Shown: in pieces, positions 45,401 through 53,944 of the stretch | Position numbering within the stretch: position 1 is the first letter of the stretch | Layout: every line of letters begins with the position of its first letter | NCBI GenBank assembly: GCA_004292855.1 | Contig: RDXN01000029.1 | Location: forward strand, 1 to 64,000 | From: Cytophagales bacterium | Lineage (GTDB): Bacteria; Bacteroidota; Bacteroidia; Cytophagales; Spirosomataceae | Direction: 5' to 3' | Length of the DNA: 64,000 nucleotides | Notes under the pieces: model-generated | Told to the model about the DNA's origin: nothing | What the model saw: the letters and a program-made list of their open reading frames with translations, nothing else | Database searches by the model: none | Translations under genes and position numbers: made by a program

Positions 45401-47554
45401 GCCGACACCACTGGCTACGTGCAATATGGTCCACAGGGTTTGTTTGTGAACCGGCTCCAACTACGCTATCGGCAGGAATACATCGAACTGGCTTCCACCG
45501 AAACATACGCCAACACCCCCCTCCGCGTGACGATCCGTAACTTCCAACTATCGGATGCCGCCCGAATTGCCAATCAGGATACCACCCTCGCCAGTGGCCT
45601 GCTCGATGGGACGGTGGTCCTGCGCGACTACTTCGGCACCAACTCTGATTTGTCGTTTGTCGGGACAGTCAACGTGGATAGTTTGCGGGTGATGGATAAA
45701 CCCATTGGCAACCTGACGAGTCGATTTACGAACCAATCCGAGGGGCGCGTCGGTATCAATGTAGCCCTGCAAAGCTCCGATAATCAGGCTACTGTCAACG
45801 GGACGTACAACAGCACCAACTCGGGTCTGGATTTGGCGGTTAACCTTGAAAAGTTGGCCGCCCGGACCATTGAGGCCTTCAGTTTTGGGGAATTGCGGGC
45901 TGCACGCGGCCAAATGACTGGTCAATTTACCGTGCTTGGCACCACCGAAGACCCCAAACTAAACGGGCAAGTGGCCTTCGACTCGGTGGCATTCAATATC
46001 AAACAACTCAACGCGACCTACCGTATTGATCAGGAACGGCTGGTGTTCGACGGTTCGCGGATTTCGCTCAACAACTTTACACTGTCCGACACATTGGGCC
46101 GCCAACTCAACACAACCGGCACCGTCACGCTCACCAATCTGCCCGATGCTTCGTATAACCTACAGGTGAAGGCCGACGATTTTTTGGCCCTGAATGCGGC
46201 CCGGAAAGACAATGACTACGTGTACGGGCAGGCAGCCGTGAGCGCGGACCTACGTATTCGCGGGGCGGGTGCAAAGGCATCTATTGTGGGGTCGGTGCGG
46301 ATGGAAGACGAGAGTAAGGTGACCTTCGTGTTACCCGACGATACGCCCGAACTGAACGACGCCCGGCAGGTGGTCACCTTCATTGACCACAAAGACACGC
46401 TTGCGCTGAGCAAGTATCTGGTGCGCCCCAAAGTCGACACGGTCAACACCAAAGTGCAGGTGTCGCAACTCGACGAAGCCAACATCAACCTGAACATCTC
46501 GGTCGATGAGAAATCGGAGTTTACGGTGGTAGTCGATGAGCTAAACGGCGACTACCTGCGAGCGCGGGGCAACGCCAACCTGAACGTGAGCATTGACCCG
46601 AGCGGCAACATTGGCCTATTGGGCCGTTACGAGGTATCACAGGGTGAATACTCGCTCACATACCAGGTGTTGAAGCGGCAGTTTAAAATTCAGAAAGGCA
46701 GTTCGATCACCTGGACGGGCGATCCCCTGGCTGCACAAGTCGACATAACGGCGGTTTATGAAGTTCGTACAGCTCCGGCAAACCTGGTTGCTAACGAGAT
46801 TTCGGGACAGAGTAATGCGCTGTATCAGAACAAGATACCGTTCAACGTACTTCTTAAGATGGGCAACAACCTGGCTCAGCCCGCCTTGAATTTCGACATT
46901 ACGCGGCCTACAACCGGCAACAGCAACGCCCTCGTATCAGGGGGGGTTACCCAAACCGTTGACAACAAATTGGCTATACTCCGGCGCGACGAATCGCAGA
47001 TGAACAAGCAGGTGTTTGCCTTACTGGTGCTGGGCAACTTCATCTCCGAGAATACCTCCGACTTCTTCTCGTCGGGCAGTGGTGGGGGCACGGGCGCAGC
47101 CGCCGAAAACATTGCCCGTAACAGCGTGAGCAAGATTCTGTCGGAACAACTGGAGCGGTTCGCGTCAAACCTGATCAAAGGTGTCGACGTGAATTTCAAC
47201 CTCAACTCGACGAATCAGGCAGCCACCGCCAACGGCCCCACGGGCACACGCACCGACCTGAACATTGGCCTGTCGAAAAGCTTTTTGTCGGGGCGACTGT
47301 CGGTGCAGGTTGGTCGGAACTTCGTATTGGAGGGTGCAGTTCAGCGCAACCCCAACGAGGTGTTCGACAATTTTTCCCTCAATTATAACCTCACCCGCGA
47401 CGGTCGTTACGTATTGCGCGGCTACCGGCGCAACGAGCAACAGAGCGTGCTGGAGGGCTTTATCGTAGAAACGGGTGTTGGCTTTATCATCACCGTCGAC
47501 TACAATACCTTTGCCGATTTGCGCCGACGGCGGAAGGAGGATGAAACGTTATGA
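42440..47554 (+). CDS. tamB: Translocation and assembly module protein TamB (DUF490)
   Basis: A very long, 1704-residue protein with one N-terminal TM helix (TTILLVLLAVVLLVLGFVAI) and an elongated beta-rich body typical of AsmA/TamB lipid-bridge proteins. The C-terminal DUF490 region is clear (ISVDEKSEFTVVVDELNGDY, then YEVSQGEYSLTYQ and the SITWTGDPLAAQVDITAVYEV block). It spans the periplasm and, with TamA/TamL, helps build outer-membrane proteins or carry lipids. The start may be GTG at 42488 (VKKAITTILL), 16 codons after the ATG at 42440. Its TGA overlaps the tamL ATG by four bases. Confidence 0.94.
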   Translation: MDCAFLQKYSIPYSTIVKKAITTILLVLLAVVLLVLGFVAIVATTPVGERFVTSQVNRYLAKKLKSPFRIGRISYKIPDYLELNDVFFQTPQGDTLLIGQRLFVDIDMLGLLDNRVAINQIDLEKVRLNISRTLPARSVGPPAFNFNYLLDAFVPPGQPQATPSVADTASAPLDINLKAVTFKDVRVTYRDDVSGADVNAYVDTLRANFEKTDIANNTYRIQNLTVDGLDARARIYKGLPTPDSPPSPDTLDIGLGKWQLNRARWNVALDEQKLTTSGQVQALAMESDYFFLNSERFGIKSLVLNGANVRYDDLTQPRIRRGLDYGHLDLRDMTFTGQELRYNPQQMSGKLRQARMRDKSGFVLQRLDGDVLYTDKTTSLTNLWIQTPKTLLRDAVVLKYDSLAQLTNPREARRVGVAVNLRQSVLALSDVLLLAPQLEGTLKKNQTAIIRMNARAQGNLAALNLPVLELSALSGTRIRARGRLTNVTDPDRLGLDLTIAEATTRLADIQRVVPKNTLPDAVAIPPQIQLSGRVRGVLNNLNLQTRLATSWGNATFDGRLRGFVEGKSQAYSGTLALSDFRAEKWLKDAKTYGPVTAIATVNGTGIDPKTMNTSFRVNVDEATLLGYKYQNIVASGQLARGQLVVKGASDDPNARLQLDTRVGLAGAYPSINGTIDIAQLNVQRLKLYSEPLELKGKIVLDMASTDPARPVGTITTDEAVVRYKGQSYALDEVFVKASAEGNRKQIAARVPFAQVALDGQFAYDRLYDIIASEVSRYFAVAGLTYRQTPPPYDFRVDAKVYQSPLLRAFVPELTRLDTVRLAGYLDNRNAGTRQDTTLAMTIRTGIIEYDTSVVRNAYLTLRATNTGANAVTPTLPVGIAAPQDGVIQAVNTLFGGAARSELQPIAFGRGQLLIRGFIQSATASGMQIGQTRLTGAAANNRLSFQVVTKDSSARDVYGLAGQVAVLGQDYRVQLARNGLLLNYQNWTADTTGYVQYGPQGLFVNRLQLRYRQEYIELASTETYANTPLRVTIRNFQLSDAARIANQDTTLASGLLDGTVVLRDYFGTNSDLSFVGTVNVDSLRVMDKPIGNLTSRFTNQSEGRVGINVALQSSDNQATVNGTYNSTNSGLDLAVNLEKLAARTIEAFSFGELRAARGQMTGQFTVLGTTEDPKLNGQVAFDSVAFNIKQLNATYRIDQERLVFDGSRISLNNFTLSDTLGRQLNTTGTVTLTNLPDASYNLQVKADDFLALNAARKDNDYVYGQAAVSADLRIRGAGAKASIVGSVRMEDESKVTFVLPDDTPELNDARQVVTFIDHKDTLALSKYLVRPKVDTVNTKVQVSQLDEANINLNISVDEKSEFTVVVDELNGDYLRARGNANLNVSIDPSGNIGLLGRYEVSQGEYSLTYQVLKRQFKIQKGSSITWTGDPLAAQVDITAVYEVRTAPANLVANEISGQSNALYQNKIPFNVLLKMGNNLAQPALNFDITRPTTGNSNALVSGGVTQTVDNKLAILRRDESQMNKQVFALLVLGNFISENTSDFFSSGSGGGTGAAAENIARNSVSKILSEQLERFASNLIKGVDVNFNLNSTNQAATANGPTGTRTDLNIGLSKSFLSGRLSVQVGRNFVLEGAVQRNPNEVFDNFSLNYNLTRDGRYVLRGYRRNEQQSVLEGFIVETGVGFIITVDYNTFADLRRRRKEDETL

Positions 47555-49929
47555 AACGCTATAAACACTACCTGTTAATCCTGCTTTTTTTCCAGTCCTG
47601 CAATCTCGCCAAACGGTTGCCGCCCAACGAACGGTTGTACGTGGGCACCGACATTAATCTCGTGGTCGATTCGACGGTCAACGTGTCGAAAGATGATCGC
47701 GAGACTATAGAGGACGAATTGGGCGAACTTGCCCGGCCACGACCCAACAAGATGTTGTTCGGTTACCCATACAAAGTGGGGTTATATTACATGCTGGGCG
47801 AACCCAAAAAGGAGAAAGGGTTACGCTCGTGGTTCCGGCGGAAGTTTGGGGAAGCCCCCGTACTGGCGAGTGCCAAAGCCATTTCGTCGTCGTCAACGCT
47901 GTTTGTAAATTGGATGGAAAACGAGGGCTACTTCCAGGCGAAGGCAAGCGGTCGGCTGGTGGAAGACGGCTACAAAGCGCGGGGTGTGTACGACGTGCGT
48001 GTACCGGCTCGCTACACTATCGACTCGGTGTTGTTTCTGGTCGATTCGACGCCGGTCCGCAAGGCCATGTTTAACCTCTCGCCCCTCACCATTCTTAAAA
48101 GTGGGGAACCATATCGGTTCGATAATATTGCGAATGAGCAGCAACGCATTGGCACGGCCCTCAAAAACCGGGGTTTCTTCTATTTTCAGCCCAACTACAT
48201 TACGGTCTTGGCCGATAGCGCGGTGGGCAACCACAAGGTTCGGCTCTACGTAGCCGTGAAACCCGACATACCCGCCGACGCTGGAAAGCCTTATTACATT
48301 CGCAACCTGTTTGTTTATCCCAATTATAACCTCGCCAACGCAGCCGCCAACGACACCAACCGCTCCACCGCTTACGAGGCTCAACAAGCCGCAGGCGACA
48401 CAAGTCTGCGCCGGATTTTTATTGTCGACTCGGCCCGGCTCTACAAGCCACGATTGTTTAACGATATTTTGAGCCTGAAACCCGGTCGGCGGTTTAGCAG
48501 CCGGGCGCAGGATCTGACCTTGAGCCGGTTCGTGAACGTAGGAACGTTTAAGTTTGTCCGCAACCGCTTCGCCCCCATCCAACGGGGCGACTCTTCGTTT
48601 CTGGATGTGCATTATTACCTCACACCCTACCCTAAAAAATCGATCCGGGCCGAGATTGCAGGCACCTCCCGCTCCAACAGCCTGGTTGGCTCTGAACTGA
48701 CCTTGAGCGTATTGAATCGAAACTTCTTTGGCCGCGCCGAACAACTCAGCCTTAATTTAACAGGCGGATTCGAGGTGCCAATTGCGGCTTTGGGCCTCAT
48801 CACGCGCACGTACCGCTACGGAGCCAACATCAACCTCAACGTCCCCCGGCTGATGGTCCCGTTCAAGGTTCGTTACGACAAGCGGCAATCATTACCCAAA
48901 ACGACCATCACATTAGGCTACGAGGCTATAAATCGGTTTCAATATTACACATTGAACTCATTCAATGCCTCCTACGGGTACGCATTCCGCACCAATCAAC
49001 GAGTCGAGCAAACGTTTACGCCTTTGAGTGTAAATTTTATCAAGATAGGAAATGTGGGATCTCTGTCAGACACCCTGCTGGAGAACCCGGAGACTTCCCG
49101 TTTATTCACTCAATTGCTTTTAAGTCAGCAGGTTATTCTGAGCAGTTTATATACAATCAGCTATAGCTCTTCGCCCAGAACTAATTCTCCTCAAACATAC
49201 AGAGTACAATTTGGGGTAGAGCCAGCGGGTAATCTCGCGGGCTTACTTATCAAGCCTCGATCTGCAGACGATGTTGGCCGCATTTTCGATGTGCCTTATG
49301 TACAGTACATGAAGTTTGATCTGGACGCTCGTTATTACCGCCGTTTGACACCCAGTGTCAGTCTGGCAAACCGGTTTTTGGCAGGCTTTGGCTTGCCTTA
49401 CGGCAATAGCAACCTGATGCCGCTCGTAAAACAGTACTTTTCGGGGGGTAGTAACAGTTTACGCGGCTTCAGACCTCGCACGGTCGGGCCGGGGCAAATT
49501 ACCCGTGAGTTCGACGGGCAGGGGTTTGCGTTTCAAGATGGTGGGGGTGATATCAAGCTAGAAGCAAGCACCGAGCTTCGACCCAAATTCAACCAGTATT
49601 TGCAGGGAGCACTGTTTGTGGACGTAGGCAATGTTTGGCTGAAAGATCGCGCAAATGCCAGTCTGTATGGTGAATTAGACTCGCTGTTCAGACCCCTGTC
49701 GAACATCATTTTTACGCGCAACTTCCTCAAAGAAATTGCCGTGAGCGGAGGTATAGGTCTGCGCATCGACCTGTCGTACTTCCTGTTCCGGCTCGACCTG
49801 GCGACACCCTTCCGCAAACCCGACCGCCCCGCAGGGGAGCGGTGGGTGTTGGACGAAGTCAATTTCCGCAGCCGCGATTGGCGCAGGCAAAACCTGATTC
49901 TGAATATCGCCGTAGGGTATCCGTTCTAA
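47551..49929 (+). CDS. tamL: TamL: lipoprotein-type TamA/BamA-family outer-membrane protein
   Basis: A 792-residue Omp85-family protein. The N terminus is a lipoprotein signal (LLILLFFQSC, lipidated Cys17), where TamA and BamA usually have an ordinary signal peptide. POTRA-like repeats follow, and the C-terminal 16-strand barrel holds the VGRF-type motif region with SGGSNSLRGFRPRTVGPGQI. Lipidated TamA homologues are known in Bacteroidota as TamL. It pairs with TamB in the same operon with a 4-bp overlap (ATGA), so they are translated together. Confidence 0.9.
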   Translation: MKRYKHYLLILLFFQSCNLAKRLPPNERLYVGTDINLVVDSTVNVSKDDRETIEDELGELARPRPNKMLFGYPYKVGLYYMLGEPKKEKGLRSWFRRKFGEAPVLASAKAISSSSTLFVNWMENEGYFQAKASGRLVEDGYKARGVYDVRVPARYTIDSVLFLVDSTPVRKAMFNLSPLTILKSGEPYRFDNIANEQQRIGTALKNRGFFYFQPNYITVLADSAVGNHKVRLYVAVKPDIPADAGKPYYIRNLFVYPNYNLANAAANDTNRSTAYEAQQAAGDTSLRRIFIVDSARLYKPRLFNDILSLKPGRRFSSRAQDLTLSRFVNVGTFKFVRNRFAPIQRGDSSFLDVHYYLTPYPKKSIRAEIAGTSRSNSLVGSELTLSVLNRNFFGRAEQLSLNLTGGFEVPIAALGLITRTYRYGANINLNVPRLMVPFKVRYDKRQSLPKTTITLGYEAINRFQYYTLNSFNASYGYAFRTNQRVEQTFTPLSVNFIKIGNVGSLSDTLLENPETSRLFTQLLLSQQVILSSLYTISYSSSPRTNSPQTYRVQFGVEPAGNLAGLLIKPRSADDVGRIFDVPYVQYMKFDLDARYYRRLTPSVSLANRFLAGFGLPYGNSNLMPLVKQYFSGGSNSLRGFRPRTVGPGQITREFDGQGFAFQDGGGDIKLEASTELRPKFNQYLQGALFVDVGNVWLKDRANASLYGELDSLFRPLSNIIFTRNFLKEIAVSGGIGLRIDLSYFLFRLDLATPFRKPDRPAGERWVLDEVNFRSRDWRRQNLILNIAVGYPF

Positions 49930-49933
49930 GTGC

Positions 49934-50233
49934 CTACTCCACCACGTCGTAGACCTGTACACGCTCCCAGAGGTGTTCGCACTCGGCGATGAACTCCATG
50001 TGCGTGGGGTGTTCCTGATACGTATCGTGGGCGGCTTTGTCGGCAAACACCGTAGTCAGCCCAATGTCGTAGCTGTGGTCGATGACAGGCCGGCGCGTCT
50101 CTGCCGGACGGCCTACGTAGGCCACCTTGATGTCGTCGATGGTGATCAATTTTTTGAGGCCCGCGTGCAGGGCGTCGTGGTTGGCTTGATCGTCGGGGTT
50201 ACGGAGCCAGAAGAATACGGTATGTACAAACAT
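49934..50233 (-). CDS. Dabb-family stress-responsive alpha/beta-barrel protein
   Basis: A 99-residue protein with the Dabb pattern: FVHTVFFWLRNP at the start, then a helix with ALHAGLKKLITID and the C-terminal DHSYDIGLTTVFADKAAHDTYQEHP segment. Family members form dimers and include polyketide cyclases and stress-induced proteins. The ATG at 50233 was chosen because it begins the conserved strand. It converges with tamL, leaving only 4 bp between stop codons. Confidence 0.9.
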   Translation of the reverse strand: MFVHTVFFWLRNPDDQANHDALHAGLKKLITIDDIKVAYVGRPAETRRPVIDHSYDIGLTTVFADKAAHDTYQEHPTHMEFIAECEHLWERVQVYDVVE

Positions 50234-50265
50234 GATTTTGGATGTTGATTGGCAACACAAAAATA

Positions 50266-50297
50266 AGCCAACGGGCGGCTTGAGTTACCCGTTGGCT
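50266..50297 (-). terminator. Rho-independent terminator after the 14-repeat FG-GAP gene
   Basis: AGCCAACGGG (50266-50275) and CCCGTTGGCT (50288-50297) form a perfect 10-bp stem with a 12-base loop, followed on the minus strand by TTATTTTTGTG. It lies 40 bp past the stop codon of the FG-GAP protein. Confidence 0.8.
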
Positions 50298-50337
50298 CTA
50301 ATTACCGTTAAAAAAGAAGGTGTTTTACCGGGGGACT

Positions 50338-53058
50338 CTACCGCACTAATTGCCCCTGCACTGTCCGGCTGCATCCATTGGCATCCCTAACTGTCAGGCT
50401 GAACAACCCCGGCGTATTCACCGAAAATAAGCCCGTTGTGTTGGAATCTGCCTGCCGAATCTCAAACCCGTTGATGCGGTCCAGAACCTGATACCGTTCG
50501 TAGAATGCACCCCCAAACGCCTGAATATTTATGGCCCCGGCAGTCGGTAGCGGAATCTGGGGAATGTTGTTGCTTACCGGCGTTGTAATGCTGTTGACCA
50601 GCAGGGTTACGGTGGGCAATCCGTTCACGGTCAGGTTGAACGTGGTTGTGGTGAGCGACGTGCATCCGTTCGAGATTACCAGCCGGTAGACCCCATTTTG
50701 TGCTGACGTGACACCGCCCAGCGAGAGCAACTGGGTTTGTTGCGCCCCGCCCATTGAGGCTGGCACCCCACCGGGACCATCTTTATACCACTGATAGGTG
50801 AGTGGAGCCAATGCCTGCAACGTAACAGGAATCCTGACCAGATTGGCCTCGCACACGACCGTGCTGGCCACCGGTTGCGTGACGATGCTTAAATCCGGGG
50901 CATTGAGCAGAATCGTAACGTCATGGCTATTGTAATTAGCTGTTATTAAATCGAGTTTGTTATCTCCGTTGAAGTCGCCCACGGCTACATCGGCAGGGCT
51001 TGCTCCGACGGGATAGTTGATGGCGGCTGCGAAACCCCCGGCCCCGTTGCCAACCAGCACCGAGACCGTATTGCTATTGTAATTAGCGGTGACCAGGTCT
51101 TGTTTGCCATCGCCATTAAAATCGCCCACGGCCACAGCGGTAGGCGTGATACCGACGGGTAAGTTGGTGGGTGCGCCAAAGCCCCCACTCCCGTTGTTGA
51201 GCAACACCGACACGTTATGGTTGCCAATATTCGATGTTACGAGGTCGGGCTTGCCATCGCCGTTAAAGTCCCCCACGGCCAGAAAATACGGATCGGCATC
51301 AACGGCGAAGTTGGTAGCGGCTGCGAAACTCCCGGCTCCATCGCCAAACAGCACCGAGACGTTGTAGGTGCTTTGATTAGCCACGGCCAGATCAAGCTTG
51401 CCATCATCGTTAAAGTCCCCCACTTTCATGGATTTAGGGCTTGTGCCTGTGGCGAAGTTGGTGGCTGCTCCAAAGGCACCACTGCCGTTGTTAATCAGAA
51501 TCGAAACGTTATTATCTCCCGTATTCGCTACGGCCAGATCGGGCTTGCCATCGCCGTTAAAATCCCCCACCGCTATGGACGAAGGGTTGCTGCCGACCGT
51601 GAAGTAGGCAGCCGCCCCAAAGCTCGACATCCCTGTGCCAAATTGCACGGCCACTTTACCAACGGCATCGGTCGATACCACATCGGGTTTACCATCGCTA
51701 TTGAAGTCACCTGTTGCGATGGCTCGTGGTTGAATGCCAGCCGTGTAGGTATTAAACAGACCCACCATCCCATCGCCAGCTCCTCTAAATGAACTGATTC
51801 CGTTTCCAAAGAAATCAGCGGTTACGGCATCGAGCTTGCCATCGGAGTTGAAGTCGCCTGTCACTACTGCGATAGGGCTTCTGCCAGAAGTCGTGCTAAA
51901 ATCGGTTTGGGTTTTGAAACCCGTTCCCGCCGTGTTGGGCAATACGGCCACGAAGAAAGCCCCGCTACACCCTGTTGCTAAATCGGGCCAGCCATCGCCG
52001 TTGAAATCTGCTGCCACCACCCCTCTGGGGGGCGAAGCCACACCGAAACCATATGTGCCAAGAGAATAGTTGGGGGTAGCTCCGAACCACCCTGTCCCTG
52101 TGCCCAACAGCACCGAGATGTTGTTGCTGCTTTCATTCCCTACCGCCAGGTCCAGCTTGCCGTCTCGATTGAAGTCGGACACTGCTACCGATTTTGGCTG
52201 TGAACCGGTTGGGAAGTTGGTGGCCGCCCCAAACCCTCCGCTGCCATTGCCCAACAGTACCGAGATGTAGCCACCGAGATTAGCTGCTGCCAAATCGGGT
52301 TTGCCGTCGGCGTTGAAGTCACCCACCGTCAACGCGAAAGGACTCGTACCAGCCGCAAAGTCTGTGCTTGCGCCAAAGCCCCCACTCCCGTTGTTGAGCA
52401 GCACCGAGACAGTGCCACTGGGTAAAGTGGCGGTTACCAGATCGAGTTTACCATCGCCGTTAAAATCACCTGCTGCTATGGAATAAGGGTTTGAGACAAC
52501 GACAAAGGTGGTGTGAGCCATGAACGTGCCGTTACCGTTGCCAAACAGCACCGACACGTTGCCACTACCTATATTAGCTATTGCCAGATCAAGCTTACCA
52601 TCGCCGTTAAAATCGCCCAGGGCAATGGCAGTAGGTTGGGTGCCAACGGCAAAGGTTGCGTGCGTTCCAAAACCGCCATTGCCGTTGCCCAACAGCACCG
52701 AGATGTTATTATTGTTGAGATTGGCCGTTGCCAGATCAAGCTTGCCATCGGCGTTGAAGTCCCCCACGACCACACCACGAGGGCCACTGCCCACCGTGTA
52801 GTCGGTGTTGGCGGCAAAACCCCCGCTGCCGTTGTTGAGCAGCACCGATACGGTGGTTGTGTTGTAATTGGCCGTTACCAGATCGGGCTTGCCGTCTCCG
52901 TTAAAGTCGCCAACCGCCAGCGACAGCGGGCTGTTACCAACCGCAGGCCGCAGGAACGGCGTGGGACTATTTTTATTGACAAAACATTGCCCGAAGGCGG
53001 TTTGGGCTGTTCCGGCCAGCAGGCCAAGTAGCGAAAGTGTGTAAACGATGGTTTTCAA
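50338..53058 (-). CDS. Large secreted protein with 14 FG-GAP/VCBS repeats and Ig-like C terminus
   Basis: A 906-residue exported protein. After a signal peptide (LLGLLAGTAQTAFGQ) come 14 tandem repeats of about 49 residues, each with a calcium-type loop such as GDFNGDGKPDL and a SVLLGNGSGGF end; 14 blades would suit two seven-bladed propellers. From about 720 there is an Ig-like domain (ITVTLQALAPLTYQWYKDG) and a further beta domain. The C terminus lacks a recognisable type IX secretion tail. The repeats make the DNA highly repetitive with a 147-bp unit. The start is probably TTG at 53058. It is likely an adhesin or carbohydrate-binding surface protein. Confidence 0.88.
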   Translation of the reverse strand: MKTIVYTLSLLGLLAGTAQTAFGQCFVNKNSPTPFLRPAVGNSPLSLAVGDFNGDGKPDLVTANYNTTTVSVLLNNGSGGFAANTDYTVGSGPRGVVVGDFNADGKLDLATANLNNNNISVLLGNGNGGFGTHATFAVGTQPTAIALGDFNGDGKLDLAIANIGSGNVSVLFGNGNGTFMAHTTFVVVSNPYSIAAGDFNGDGKLDLVTATLPSGTVSVLLNNGSGGFGASTDFAAGTSPFALTVGDFNADGKPDLAAANLGGYISVLLGNGSGGFGAATNFPTGSQPKSVAVSDFNRDGKLDLAVGNESSNNISVLLGTGTGWFGATPNYSLGTYGFGVASPPRGVVAADFNGDGWPDLATGCSGAFFVAVLPNTAGTGFKTQTDFSTTSGRSPIAVVTGDFNSDGKLDAVTADFFGNGISSFRGAGDGMVGLFNTYTAGIQPRAIATGDFNSDGKPDVVSTDAVGKVAVQFGTGMSSFGAAAYFTVGSNPSSIAVGDFNGDGKPDLAVANTGDNNVSILINNGSGAFGAATNFATGTSPKSMKVGDFNDDGKLDLAVANQSTYNVSVLFGDGAGSFAAATNFAVDADPYFLAVGDFNGDGKPDLVTSNIGNHNVSVLLNNGSGGFGAPTNLPVGITPTAVAVGDFNGDGKQDLVTANYNSNTVSVLVGNGAGGFAAAINYPVGASPADVAVGDFNGDNKLDLITANYNSHDVTILLNAPDLSIVTQPVASTVVCEANLVRIPVTLQALAPLTYQWYKDGPGGVPASMGGAQQTQLLSLGGVTSAQNGVYRLVISNGCTSLTTTTFNLTVNGLPTVTLLVNSITTPVSNNIPQIPLPTAGAINIQAFGGAFYERYQVLDRINGFEIRQADSNTTGLFSVNTPGLFSLTVRDANGCSRTVQGQLVR

Positions 53059-53149
53059 GAAAGTAAGGCGTGTCGGCCAGGTTTAAATGAGTACGGCAAC
53101 CCGTTTTTAGTTTCACGAGGTACTGTAAAAGTAAACTTAGGCAACACTA

Positions 53150-53182
53150 AAAAACCCGCCACTTTATAGGTGGCGGGTTTTT
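53150..53182 (-). terminator. Rho-independent terminator after the rluA gene
   Basis: AAAAACCCGCCAC (53150-53162) and GTGGCGGGTTTTT (53170-53182) form a 13-bp stem with a 7-base loop and T-runs on both strands. It lies 40 bp after the rluA stop and would end the S24 regulator-kinase-rluA unit. Confidence 0.85.
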
Positions 53183-53221
53183 GCAAATGGCTAGGGGGGG
53201 TGAATTTACAAGTGGTTCGGC

Positions 53222-53944
53222 TTACTCGTTTTTTTCCAGTTGCTTCACTAGGGCGTCGAAGTCTTTGGGATACGGGGCCTCAAAGGTGGTTTCGTCGCCG
53301 TTGAGTTGCGTAAATGTAAGCGAGTGGGCGTGTAAAGCTACCCGTTGAATGAGCGGTTGTTCTTCGGTATCCTGCTTCAAATTGAACTTCCGCTTGATCT
53401 GCGACAGAAAAATAGGGTCGCCCCCGTAGGTGGCATCCTGCACGATGGGAGCCTTCAAACACATCAGGTGAACCCGAATCTGGTGCATCCGGCCCGTGAT
53501 GGGCATACACTCCACCAACGTGTGTTTACGATATGCCTTAAGCGTGTTGAAGATCGTTTCGGCGACTTTGCCCTTCTCGCGGTCGATTCGCACCGCCGTA
53601 CCGTCTTTAATGGGCGCGATGGGCAAATACACCGAAATGCCATCGAAATCGTGAATGCCATTCACCACGGCATGATACCGTTTGGCAACTTCCCGATGTT
53701 CAAACTGCATAGCCAAATGCCGGTAAGCGTCGGGGTTCTTAGCGATAGCCATAATGCCCGACGTCTCCTTGTCGAGCCGGTGACCGAGCTGAGCATCAGC
53801 ATGGTAGGCTTTGGCAAGCCGCAAAATACTGACCCCGCTTTTGTCGGTCGTGCGCTCGTCAAGGGAGGCCACGTACGGGGGCTTGTTAATCAGAATATAG
53901 TCATCGTTTTCAAAAACGATCAGCGATTCAACCTTCAGTTTCAA
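53222..53944 (-). CDS. RluA-family RNA pseudouridine synthase
   Basis: A 240-residue enzyme that converts uridine to pseudouridine in rRNA or tRNA. The catalytic Asp58 is in GHRLDKETSGIMAIAK, with LINKPPYVASLDE before it and EHREVAKRYHAVVNG after. It lacks the N-terminal S4 domain of RluD/RluC. The target cannot be told. It appears to start with TTG at 53944 and overlaps the end of the histidine kinase gene by 17 bp, so it is part of that operon. Confidence 0.92.
   Translation of the reverse strand: MKLKVESLIVFENDDYILINKPPYVASLDERTTDKSGVSILRLAKAYHADAQLGHRLDKETSGIMAIAKNPDAYRHLAMQFEHREVAKRYHAVVNGIHDFDGISVYLPIAPIKDGTAVRIDREKGKVAETIFNTLKAYRKHTLVECMPITGRMHQIRVHLMCLKAPIVQDATYGGDPIFLSQIKRKFNLKQDTEEQPLIQRVALHAHSLTFTQLNGDETTFEAPYPKDFDALVKQLEKNE

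Noticed and set aside
47565-49862. Long minus-strand open frames inside the tamL region (for example 47893-48744)
   Set aside because: They are the antisense of a strongly conserved barrel protein in GC-rich DNA and have no domain or start context of their own.
50985-52817. Many open frames on both strands over the FG-GAP repeats
   Set aside because: They repeat with the same 147-bp period and come from the tandem repeats of the real gene.
50338-53058. Type IX secretion cargo with a C-terminal sorting domain
   Set aside because: The C terminus (GCSRTVQGQLVR) does not show the usual T9SS sorting-domain motifs, so only general export by signal peptide is supported.
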